In this document: in pieces, positions 44,438 to 56,400 of the stretch
Numbering within the stretch: the stretch's first letter is position 1
Layout of the letters: each line of letters starts with the position of its first letter
Assembly (NCBI GenBank): GCA_003118195.1
Contig: BEXV01000119.1
Location: forward strand, 275,798-339,797
Reading direction: 5' to 3'
DNA: 64,000 bases
DNA from: Hemicentrotus pulcherrimus
Lineage: Eukaryota; Echinodermata; Echinoidea; Camarodonta; Strongylocentrotidae
Made by a program: the position numbers and the translations under genes
Notes under the pieces: generated by a model
What the model saw: only the letters and a program-made list of their open reading frames with translations
Database searches by the model: none
What the model was told of the DNA's origin: nothing

Positions 44438-44955
44438 AGGGAAATCCAACCCAGCAGAAAAATCAGAGAAGCAAACTGATGATGAAAGTTTTGATTGTTT
44501 CTGACTAAATATATGAAAGTTTGTAATCACTATATGTATGGGCACTTCAAATTGGTTGAAGCGGTAATGTCAATGTGATGTAGTGCTGGACTACTTTCTC
44601 ATCTGTTCCAACATATAAAATGACTTAAATTTACATTTTTCAAAAATTCATTGCTCAAGAGAGTCTATTCTTTTTAGAGGACCCATAATAATAATATGCT
44701 ATCTATAATGTATTTTGAGTAGTGCCACAAGGAAGAAGGAACTTATGAGAAAAACAGATTTTAATGATATTTTTGTACAAGGCAAATGGGAGAGTTATCC
44801 ACATCCTACGTCACAATCCACTGACTGAATTACCAATTTGATATTCGCACAGACTTAGTGATCTCATATTTCAAACATTCATAACGTCCGATTCATTTCA
44901 AACGTTTGCCGTTTCATTTGTTACTTTCTGCTTTCATACAAATCAATTTATTACA
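44438..44955 (+). repeat. Repeat family D, copy 3
   Basis: Related to 38039-38425 and 31893-32003; starts aaagggaaatccaacccagc. Non-coding. Confidence 0.5.
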
Positions 44956-45568
44956 AGCCTTTTTTCAATGAAAAATGACAAAAATCGGTTACAAGACTTG
45001 TTGAGTTTAGTATCCAGCTCATTGTGATTTTACTGAGTGCAGTGCATATCATTAATACACAGGCTTCAAAGCATAAATTCTTTGTTTTATAAAACGGGTT
45101 TAAAATGCGAGTATGAGGTCAATAAAGGAGCAACTAACCTGATCAAAACGCTGACGGTCATCTATTCATGGAGGCCCCCATTTAATTTTAATGACACAAA
45201 AGGGCAGCCGAACAGATTAATGCACGTCTCAGTATGCGCATCAATGTTGTGACCAATTGAAGCTATTTGCATTTCATTGCGGCTTAAATTTTGTACGCCC
45301 CAGGGATACGCGCATCTCAGCCGTGCATTATCACTATAGCCGTGGGTAATCGCTTTTTGATAGGAACTTTTTGGCATGGTAAACGTGTTTTCATTTGACC
45401 AATTAGATTGCCTACATTCTTGAACCCTTTTTTACAATACTGTATCTACGCATTATTTTTGTTAACGTTGGATCAAAGAGTAAGATTATAGACTTATAAT
45501 GGCAAGAGCAAAGTGATAGAAAAGAAAGGAGAGACAGACAAAGAGTTAGAGATCTAAAGGGAGAGATA

Positions 45569-45621
45569 GGGAGAGAGAGAGAGAGAGAGAGAGAGAAAGA
45601 ATGCGAAGAGGGAAAAAAAGC

Positions 45622-45656
<35 letters not shown>

Positions 45657-45712
45657 AGAGAGAGAGGGTGAGTGAGAACGAATATACGGGTGATTGAGAG
45701 AGAGAGAATAGG
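45569..45712 (+). repeat. (GA)n microsatellite cluster
   Basis: Three runs of gagaga interrupted by aaagaatgcgaagaggg and similar spacers. Confidence 0.9.
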
Positions 45713-46289
45713 GGGAGTGTAAGAGAGATTTAGATTGAGATGATGGACGAGGTTTACGTTTGCAAAGAGTTTCAGAAATTAACTTCAGGCAATTTCAACA
45801 GCCACTGTACATGCGTGAACATGTCAATGCTGTAATAGGTAAAATTATTTCTATGGAATATGCAATGGCTTATTGAAAAAGCTTCAATTCAATTCAATTT
45901 ATTATTTCATAAAAATCACATACAATATATATACATTGAGAATTGTGCTGGGTCATTTACACCCGATAAAGCCGATGGCTTGAGAGAAGTGGGTGGACCC
46001 ATAACATAAATGACAAATGTGTAAAATACAAAACATTACAATTCACAATAAAACAAAATGCAATGCACAATAATAATACAGAACGATATAATTTATATGG
46101 TGATTGTATGTATCATAGGAAGTCATATATATGTGGTAAGAAGACGCAACTTAAATTTAGACTTGAAAGAACTAAGAACTAAGAGTAGTTACATGTTTGA
46201 TTGAGTTTGATTGAGCTTATGAGTGAAATGACCGTATTTTTTTTCAGGATCGACAGGTGAGCTCTGGCTAGTGAATCAAGGCCATGTCG

Positions 46290-47240
46290 CCCTTTTCCAT
46301 AATCTGGGGTCACATTGAACCTGCAATGTTAAAAATGGGCTTGATTAATAATTTTCAACTATGGGCCGAGAATGCAATTTTAAAAAATGATGTTTTTTCA
46401 CTTTACCGGTACATAAAATTTGCCTCAATACAAATTTTTCAATGATCCTAGTTCATACTTACTCTGGAGAGATGCATAAACGTACAAATGAGCTTGAGTC
46501 TAATTTTTCAATTTTAGGACTATAACCCCTTGCAGTTTTTTTTCTGAAAATGGTAGGTTTTCAATGAAATTTGCCCCAATACCAATTTTTCAATGACATT
46601 GGGTCATATTTAGTCAGGAGGGATGCATAAAAATAAAAACAGGCTTGAGCAAAATTAAAAAAAAAAAGAAAAAAAAAAAAGACTTACCCCTTGCAGTTTT
46701 CTTCAAACAAATGTTTTTTTTTTCTCCACTTTTCATAAAATATGCACTAATACCCATCTTTCCATGATCTTGGGTCATATTTACTGAGGAGGGATGAATA
46801 GATATGAAGTTGGGCTGTAGTGACATTTTTTATTGTTTGGCCAAAAATGCTACTGGTACTTTAACCCCTTGCATTTTTTTTTTTAACATGGGCGATTTTC
46901 CACTTTTCATAAAATTTGCACTAATACCCATTTTTTTGATAATCTCGCTTCGTATTTAATCAAGAGAATAAATAAACATGAAAACCAACATGATTTTTAA
47001 AAAAAACTAACCTTTGCAGATCTCGTTGAAAATATGCATTTTCTTAATTTTCCTTATATTATATTTGCCCTGTAGACTTTTATTGAGGATCACTTGTTAA
47101 CTCGGGAAGGATGGAAAGAATATGATATTCAGCTTAATTAAATTGTGTTGATTTTGGCCGAAAATGCAGTATGAACAACCCCTTGCAGGTTTTATTGAAA
47201 ATACATGTATGTGATTTGTAATTTTCATGAAAGGTCAAAG
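46290..47240 (+). repeat. Diverged tandem array, units 146-178 bp
   Basis: The motif ccccttgcag recurs at 46526, 46687, 46865, 47013 (altered) and 47179. Between copies lie ttttcataaaattt, actaatacccat, gggtcatattta and aggagggatg blocks in the same order. Five diverged units of unknown origin, between the two genes. Confidence 0.7.
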
Positions 47241-47442
47241 GTGCCCTCGTACCCCTTTAACATGAGATGGAGCCGGATCACCCAAAGAGAAGGCCCAACA
47301 AAATTTGTAAGTACCTGAAAATACATCAGCAAAACTTAAATTTTGATTGGATTTTTCTTCCTGCTAAAGGGGATCACTATCGTATTATTTGGAATCTTCA
47401 GAAAGTTCATTGTTTAAATCACAATGGTGGCTTGTTTTCATA

Positions 47443-47545
47443 TATTATGTAATGTGTGTAATATTTCATAATTGAAAATAAAATATGGATGATTGTGTGA
47501 TATCAGTTCTGATAACAGGTGTAGGGCAGTCTGTTGGTACACAAT
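47443..47545 (+). repeat. Duplicated segment, copy 1
   Basis: tattatgtaatgtgtgtaat..gaaaataaaatatggatgatt..cagttctgataacaggtgta matches 48318-48400 with modest divergence. It contains an AATAAA. Confidence 0.55.
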
Positions 47546-48317
47546 GTATACGTGTAATGAATTTCTAACATAAAAGATAAGTACATATTAAAAGCTCACC
47601 AGTAACTTGATGAATGACTCTTCATTCGAACTAGGATAGTATCAGATGTGGGAATTCAACAAAATAACTTACCTGGACCCCGGAGGCATGAAGTCCATAT
47701 AATCATCCCGCATTAAATATATACACAAACATTTCCTTCCATAGTTGTCAAAATGCTTAAAGGAAATAAAGCGACCATGTCCACGAGGCTCCGACGAAAC
47801 ACGTCAAAACAAAAATGCGATTGAAATTAAAACTCCTGGTCGGATAGCGAAAGGGATGAATGTTTATCCAATGGATTAAATTCCTTTTGGTGATAATCGC
47901 AGCTGATAAAACACAAAGTAGTGCAGATGAGCTGTATTATACAGTTGCATGTGACTAGCAGAAAAATCTTGCTTCCAGGGTGAAGTCCTTCTACTAAGAT
48001 GGTGCACATGAAATAAATCTAGAAAAAAAAATGTGTCATGTGCTTTTTTCCAGACAGTCTCTTGATTGGCCAGTTGTTGCCATGATACAAAAACATCTAC
48101 CAGGGTACAGTAGTGAAGGTATTTCAACAACAGGCAAGCTTGCCTGATTTATATTCTATTGAGTCAGGCTGACCAGCAGTGAACAAAAGAGATGATTTCA
48201 AAAGGAATTGCTGGTCTGTTGATTATGAAAAGCAAGTGATGGTTGTGAAATAAAATCAGCTGACAATTGTAAAAAAAAACTGTGATGAAGTGCAAATGTT
48301 TTAAAAATTTTGCTACA

Positions 48318-48417
48318 TGTTATGTAATATGTTTAATATTTCCAAAATGAAAATAAAATATGGGTGATTGTGTAAAAATCAGTTCTGATTACAGGTGTAC
48401 CCAAACTTTGGGAGGAC
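48318..48417 (+). repeat. Duplicated segment, copy 2
   Basis: Second copy of 47443-47545, about 875 bp away, same orientation. The two may be the 3' ends of retrocopied or duplicated repeats. Confidence 0.55.
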
Positions 48418-51400
48418 AGTATATGTCTAGGTATTGATTCAAACATTATAAAAAAACAGGCAAACAATCAAACAAACTTTCAGCTCGTACCACAGCAAGA
48501 AAATAACCCCAAAATAAAGCACAATTTAAAAGGAAATTGTTATTGGTTTGATGTAAAATAAGGATTACATTTATTAACAAGTACCTGTTGCATTAATCGG
48601 TCGTTTTGTTTTTTCCAACAGATAATTGTACATAGTATGTAATACAGCTTAACCATGCTTGCATCAAGCTACATGTACATACAACAAATATACTAAAGCT
48701 ACAATAGGGGGTAAGGAGAGAAGGGTGGGGGTAGAGGGAAATCAGTCAGAAAGTTGGCCCTTACCAAGAAAATCCCCACTTGCGTGTAGCAACGATCATT
48801 GCAAAACACAATAAATATAAAGAGTATCCATGATAAATGACCTGTTGTTACATAATACATAATTATATAGTATACATTATAATTTTAGAAAGATTTTGGA
48901 AACATATATGATGACATCAGATATATAATTATGTATTCTTCACCACAACAAAAAGTGGTGGTTTATGGTTTGATTTTTAAACATTCAAAATTGATATATT
49001 CTGGAATATATGGGAATTAACTTATAACCTTTATTCAACATTAGAGAATATTCATCTTACTTCATCTCCCAGATCTCCTGTCACATATCTACTATTTTTT
49101 TTAATAAGCATTCTGCCATCACAGCAGAGAAAATTTATCAAACGCCCCTCCCTTAATAAGACTCCAGACCATAGGGCTCTGGAAACAAACGTGCTATTTC
49201 TCCCTTAATATAAGTGGAATATGCACAAGGTATACAAAATAATTAAAATAAGAATAATGTAATATTACAAGTATCTGGGGCTGGAATATCAATAAAAAAA
49301 AGTTCACATACCATCGTTCACAAACAAAAAAGAATTGTTGATATGATAAAAACAGACAAACAAGTAGAAACAACAAATATATTTGCACATTTAAACACAC
49401 AAAACCCATGCGTTTCAACACATAAGAAAAAGAAGTAAAAAAGAAAATCAACCATGATGCCATTGTTCAAAATTTGTTAAATAAACCTCGTTAAACAATT
49501 TTTGTAATACAATGATTATCAGTATCTATAAATCTGTAAATTCACCATAGTAAGAGAGAAAATGTAGCAAAATTTAACATTGCCTATTGTGCAGGGTGAT
49601 GGTTCCATATATATATTGTGTTAAGCACTACAAAGTATGCAATCACTTTAAACATAGAGTCATCCTATTTTCATAAACACCTATCCTCTGCATATACAAT
49701 CTACTTAAAGTATAACAACAAAAGAAGAAGTATCAACCTATTGCAAGCACCTTCTTTTTCTTGTTATCATGTATATAGTAGATTTCTGGCATCGGATAGA
49801 CCAAGAGAAATTTACAAGATACACTACCTGTTTCTTTGCTTATGATAATACATGTAGTCCCTTCACTGATTTTTGTTTTCATCTAGCATATCATCGACGC
49901 TATGATTGTGTAATTCAATCAGAAATCTTGATAAATAATAGATTCTGCCATTATGACAATGAATCCATGAATTCCATGAAGCTGTCAAAGGAAATATAAC
50001 TAGTCTCACTTCATTTTAGAGTTCTTATCCCTCAATTATTGAAATAAATGATACTATACATGTTGCAGACCCCAAGTGTATGTACATGTACATGTATGTA
50101 ATATCTAGGTACTAATAGGGTCAACAACGCAAAAAATCATGCACATTCATCAAACCAAATCTCTCAGTTTGGGAGGAATGACAATTCAATTCTTATGGAA
50201 GACCAAGGGAAGTTTATACCAAGGAAATATTCATCTTAATTAACGTAAGAAACAGATAGTAGAGTCTAATCATGATTGGATTAGTTTAGCATCCGTAAGA
50301 AAAAAACAAAAAAACAACCTCACTCAATCTACAACGAGGTCTCTACAAACTACTGGCCATATAGAAAAAATAGGAAAATGCCATGACGGTGCAATAAATT
50401 ATACAATAGAACAATTTGAGAAAGAGCGAAAAAGATTATATTGAAGATACTTGGAAAAACTAATGATGATTTCGAACTTGTGAATAAAATAATTTTGTGA
50501 GTAAAAAAAGGTTCGACCAATAAGTAATTTTTTCTCATAAATGTTTTGTTTTTCAAACTTTTTTCAAACTGTAAGATGTAAATGAACATTATACCCTTTT
50601 GTGGGTGTCCAGGTCTTTAGGATGGTGCGCTTAATCTTTTGAATGGTGATGTTGAATAACATACAGTATTTTGTACAAGAGGAATGATACATAATATATA
50701 TATTATATAAATTACAATTCATATTGGTGGTGTACATCTTACCTAACAACAAATTAAATATATATGGTTGTTAGTTTTATGTAATGAACTTATTCTATAG
50801 GATTCGTGAAATTATAAATGCATTAATAAATGCAAATGAATATTAGATTACTTACTATACCACAATCGACATATTCTAAGTTCATTTTCCATTAAAATTT
50901 GCCCTAGATTCTACAATCACATTATCTGACAATGTGAATATTAAAATATATTTCAAATTCCATCTCCTTGCTTAAGATGTTAGCAAGATTCAACCATCCT
51001 GAACAAATGTGCATTTCATCCAGGACTCTTAATATTATCGCAAAATGTCAACTGAAAAAGAAAGAAGAATTAGAGCATACTCCACAGATCATCTATTTCA
51101 TATTTTATAGATTATGCTAAGTCTCAAACTAAAAAAGTGAAATAAAAGCGTAAAGTGCGCTAGTCTTAACATCCTTTGATCATGTCTGGGCTATATGAAG
51201 AGTCTTCTTAAAGGAAGAGATAGTAAAACACACTGGCAAGATCTTTGTGTTGTTTGCAAACATTTACCGATTGAGTAATAACAATTTTTAAAAAAATTCT
51301 CGTGGTATGGGGCAAATCGCTAGGATGCTCATCAAAGCTGCTTTGTAATGTTACTTTCAATATCAGCATTAAAAAACACACAAAACAATCAAATAACTAT

Positions 51401-53272
51401 TTAAAAAAAACTTTGTTCACATTATACATTCTTTCGACTGAATCTGATGTCCTAATAATTGCAATAAAACACATAAAATGAAAGACACTTACACTCATAT
51501 CAAAGGATACACAACTTTTGAGTATACTGGCAATAAACAGTGCTAGTGAAGGCACTGTCATTTTGATGCTTAACTAGGCATCTGGTTCCACAATCTATGA
51601 AATGATTAAATAAATTCATTTATCCAGAAGTGCTCCTTGTTTAAAAAATCCTTACATCCATAACTTGAAGTGTCAGGCTTTTTGAAGTGCCAAGTGAATT
51701 GAGCGTATGTATAACATACACATAATCTAGTATTTGGCTGGTTTTTTAATGTTGTATAAGATGATAATCGTATCCGACGCTTCTAAGCCTACCGGTATGT
51801 TTCAATAACCCTGAATACATAGGTCTGTATTCTACTATTAAAAGGCTCACTCAGAAAGAAGATGGTAGACCACCTAAATTCTTTTGTTTTTTTAACACTC
51901 ATTCTTTATAACAAGTATTAGATGGCAACTGTGCCCAACAAAGGTCCGTCCCTTGCTTATTCATTTATATGTAGCCCTGTGTTATATAAGAAAGGAAATG
52001 TGAAGCATATTACAGATTACATCATCAGACTAAAAAATTCCTTTATCGCTGTGTTTCTGAACTGGGCTCATTCCTGTTAAACCCAACTCTAGGTCTAAAC
52101 TCACATTTAACAAAAAAGTAAATCTTAGACCTCAGAAAACTTCCTTTGTTGAACCCAGGTTTGAACAAAAGCCTGAACCCAGTGATGTGTTTAAATCCAA
52201 GAAGTTTGGTTAAGGGAATTGAAAGCAATACTGACTACATTGTAGGTCCATAAGAGATAAAGCTATATGTGACGTCTGGTCAACATTGTTGTTCAGGCCA
52301 CTTCACAACTTCTCTTGAAGACTGGTAAGCTATCACCAATAGTGGTACATGTTACCTAAACTACAAAATCGATTATCATTGATGTATGAGCAGCCTTAGT
52401 CCCATCAACTGAGGAAAAATCTTGTGTACCTATGTGCAAATGCCCGATAATGATATGACCAACAAAGTGACCTCTGCTACCGGCTGGTCTTTTCAATATT
52501 TTACACATCTGAAGAAGCAGAAGTAAATGGTGGCCTGTATACACAGGTGACCTTCCTATAAAGGTCAGATCAAAAACATAGTATTCTTCAGATTTGACCG
52601 AAGCAGTCTATTAAACCATGTAGCTTAATACCAACCCAAATCTACCTCTATTCAATGCATGTTATTGATCAGAAAGTGAGTATCTAATTCTACTACGTAC
52701 ATTTACAAAGTTTCCCAACACAATGCTGTTTTCATTAAGGGAACACTAATATCAGCGTGTGATTATCATTTACATATAAAATGCATTACTCAGATTCTTG
52801 CAGCGTAACTGGGTAAAAGCGCCACAATTTTTTTTACTTTATAAAAAAAATGGTTCATGCATCCAGTCATTCCGTTTGATCCATATTTGTGACTTCAGCA
52901 AGACATTTCCACACCATCACTCTAAGAATCTCTCCACTGCTTTTCTCATGTAGTAGTGTTGCCATGAGTGATTCATGCCGAACACAGACCAAGTCTTTCC
53001 ATCATGGCTGACACATCGCAAGAAAATGCACCCTGGCTGGTACGTCATTGTTTAAAACATTTCCTTCCATCGCCAAAGCTCACTTATTCCCCATTTCAAG
53101 ATACATATCTGGTCTGAATTCCAACTCCTCTGCTTGCTTTTTAAGTCCCTTCCCTTCAAAATACAGAAAGATGTACAATTCAAGTTCTGTTCAGTCCAAC
53201 GTGTTACAAAGCGTGCTACACAAAACCATTCATGTTCTCAGCTCGGTCCCACATATCCATTTAAAACGAGTG

Positions 53273-53412
53273 TTACATGTACTCGATGTAAGTAGTAGGT
53301 ACATAGCCTTCTTCCTCTCCGCGACGAACCCTTGTCCAGCCATCACCGCTATCTTTTTCTATCAGCTCCACCTCTTCTCCTTTACCCAGGCATAGTAGGT
53401 TATCATCATCAG
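53273..53412 (-). CDS. FNBP1L: Toca/CIP4 last exon: SH3 C-terminal part and stop
   Basis: It reads DDDNLLCLGKGEEVELIEKD, then SGDGWTRVRR and EGYVPTTYIEYM, with TAA at 53275-53273. ALYDY-type start, acidic RT loop, GWTR and YVPTTY residues make a canonical ligand-binding SH3. The protein ends three residues after the fold, shorter than vertebrate members. Confidence 0.93.
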
Positions 53413-56400
53413 CTGCAAGATAAATATTAATTATTGTTAAATAATATGAGTGTTTTCTTTTTAGAAATAACAAAATTTGACTCGATAATAAGGCAATATT
53501 GTATCGACAGTTCAAGTTCCCGGATGACGAAAACAATATTGATCTGTCTCCCAGGTACTGCCCTAAATATATCAAATACACTGATATATTGTACCACTTG
53601 GAAGCCTTATAAAGATAACAAATAACTTTATCTTTGAACAATTAAAGCATATCGTGAATATCTTATTAGTCAAGGTGATATTCACAATTAAGTTTTGTAG
53701 CAGTATCTAGAGGTTTACAAGGTATACTTACTTGTGAATTCATAGATAGCTCGACATTTTCCAATCGCCTCTTCTTGATCATCAAAGCTGTTTTGTCCTC
53801 CCCAACCAGGGCTGCTAGAGAAACAAACAGGAAGATACATGACATTCGTATTAATATACAATAAAAGCACAAACTTCACAAAGTTTCAAACTAGATTTAG
53901 CAATGGGTGGGCATGACCATTTTGTGTTTTAAAAAATGCAAGTATAACAAGGAAAGTTTTGCAAACTGAGAAGGATTCTTCCCGCAAAAATGTGCAACAA
54001 ATTACCTACTTCAGCAAATGTCAAGAAAACAATAGCTTATGGGTACCTGGCAATTGCTGGGGTAATAATAATAATTGCAGGACCCTCATAAAGAACTAAA
54101 GCATTTATGCTAAGGAGGGGTAAACAAAGTTTATCATCATTATTATTATTATTATCATCTTCATTACTTGAAGGCATTGTTCTTGCTGTTTCATTTAGAC
54201 CCTCTTGGCATGACACCACTACCCAATAAAGCCCCTCTGCACTAGTTTGGCCAGGAAGGATTAGACCAACCAGCATGGTCACTGACAGGTGGCTATCTCA
54301 TCAAATCAGCACTAAATTAACAAAAAAAAAAAAAATAATGGGGGACCAATGGGCACTGCTTAGGCATTGTTTTCTATATAGAGGGAGCAAGTAGCTACTT
54401 GTAGTGTAGTAGGGCTTTAATGGCTAGATCTACATCACTGCTTACTGCCACTCCCAACATTATCTCACCTGAGTGGCTCTCCAGATGAGTTCTGTCCGTC
54501 GTGCTCGGTGATAGTCTGGGGTGTCTCAGCCCCGCTTGGTGGGAGCCTCTCAGACTCCTGACCGCCATGGTCTTGTGTCTTGGATGGCTGCTGGGGTGTG
54601 CCCTGTGGTGTGCTCTGGGGTGTGCTCTGGGGTGTGGTGGTAATGGGCCTTCCCTCAGCATGAGCTAAGTAGTTCTGTAAGATTATTCATAAAGAAAGAA
54701 AGTTAAGCTCACCACACAATATACATGTACAATATTCCTGCAATCCAATTACCAAAAAAATGGCAACTTTATAACATAAAATGGAAATGACAATAGAAAT
54801 CTAAACAAACATTATTGTCCTGATCTAGGTTCTAAATATCTTTAAAAAATGGAATTTTAGTGCACAGAAGCCTTCAGGTCAAGATAAAAGCTAAATCAGC
54901 TTCAGATCGTAGACAATCGCACTAATAATCAGCTTAACCATCTGATGAAGAGATATCATCTAAAAGGTTCAAAGATTTGCATGTATATATCTCAAACTAC
55001 ACTGTATGTGCACACCGATTTTACTACCACCCAATACTGAAAATGAGAGGGGGAAAAACTTGTTTGTATATTTATATATTTATTTATTTCTGATATTTAG
55101 ATATGGTGACTCATTATCACCAATAATGGTGGTCTTCCATGTGGCGCTGATAAACATAATGAGGAATAGTTAAAAAACAAAAAATGGTAACAAAATTATG
55201 AACATAAACCCATAACAGCAACAAAGAATATTAAGTAACTTGATCGCTTTGCTTTTTCGTTCAAGAAAACATACACTGTATATTGATCTTTCGTCTGAAT
55301 AAAACAAATCAATATACATGTAAACAGGTTTACTATTGTAGGTATTTCTTGAAATTCAAATCATAGAGACACACATTTTTTCGAAGCCTGCAAAATAATC
55401 TAGGAAACTAATAGACATGTCATTTTTTGGAAGAAGAGAAAAATTCTAAGGTAAAAAATTTACACAAATTTCACATCAAGTTTTACTGCAATATTCTTTA
55501 AGTATTTCCCCAAAGTAGATTTCGTTCAGAAACACACATAAACAAGACAGGAGAAAACTTTGGAAAGTATTTGCAATGGTAATTAGACTTCTTCCCCCGA
55601 GTTCTCTTCGGCAACATATATGGACTGATTTATGGGGGTCGGCCTGAGAACAAGCTCTCACAATTTTTTATTTTTTTCCTGAGGGCCAAAAGAATATGAA
55701 AGATAAAGTTGAGCAATTGCATTGTGAAAGAAACTGTTTGGAAGCAAATGGAAAAGGTTGATGATATAACATAACAGTATTGGTGTATATTATGACGTTT
55801 TGGAATCATCAAAATGATAATAAATTGGCCCAGTCTACCGGAACACTGTACCGGTAGACAGTAATGTGTACCGGGTATGTGGGACTACACAAACATGGAG
55901 CATGAAAGTGTGGTCCAAAACATTTAGCAAATCATTCCCCCCCCCGAATATCAAGTGCTACCCTTTTCAGGGGATTTTTTTTCCCTTCTATTATACTCTT
56001 CCACTCTTACATAAACATAATGAAAAATGCATCTTTTTACCTTTCCCAGAACTTAAAATTCATCTGAACAATATTAATTGTATTTTACAAAGAAATGCTG
56101 CCCTTCCGAGTCTTGGTGGTCAAACCAGACAAGGATAAATTCACACTCGTCAAATGTAATCAATCATAAGACTACCGTACTACTGCATATGAAAGTAATT
56201 TGACTCTTCATAGATACATGCAGAAATAATGCATGCTATTCAACTAAAATGGTTTCCTTTGAAGTGTTGGGTGAATGAAGGGGGAAATAGGTGATGGATG
56301 ATTCATGCAAGATGTGACAATAGAAATGCGATGAAAGTGCTTCTATCTTATCTTCTGGCAGAACCAAAAAAAGATTGTGAGTGCCGATCTATATTGTAAT

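Larger units (their letters stand above)
42936..53272. other. Intergenic region and 3' UTRs, no third gene seen
   Basis: AT-rich and repeat-bearing: family D repeat 44438-44955, GA microsatellite 45569-45712, tandem array 46290-47240, paired repeats near 47443 and 48318. The segment just below 53273 should be the 3' UTR of the minus-strand gene. The open frames here are short and not coding-like. Confidence 0.6.

Noticed and set aside
45037..45377. Overlapping 71-codon frames on both strands in a slightly GC-richer patch
   Set aside because: No splice signals, no recognisable domain and no repeat of the frame elsewhere; likely chance or an old repeat.
53048..53395. 115-codon plus-strand frame over the last exon of the F-BAR gene
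   Set aside because: Antisense shadow of the SH3 exon and its 3' UTR.
55583..55643. Minus-strand acceptor followed by 19 coding-like codons (PTPINQSIYVAEENSGEEV) and a stop
   Set aside because: It needs phase 2 entry, which does not fit the HR1 exon or the candidate alternative exons, so I could not place it in a transcript.
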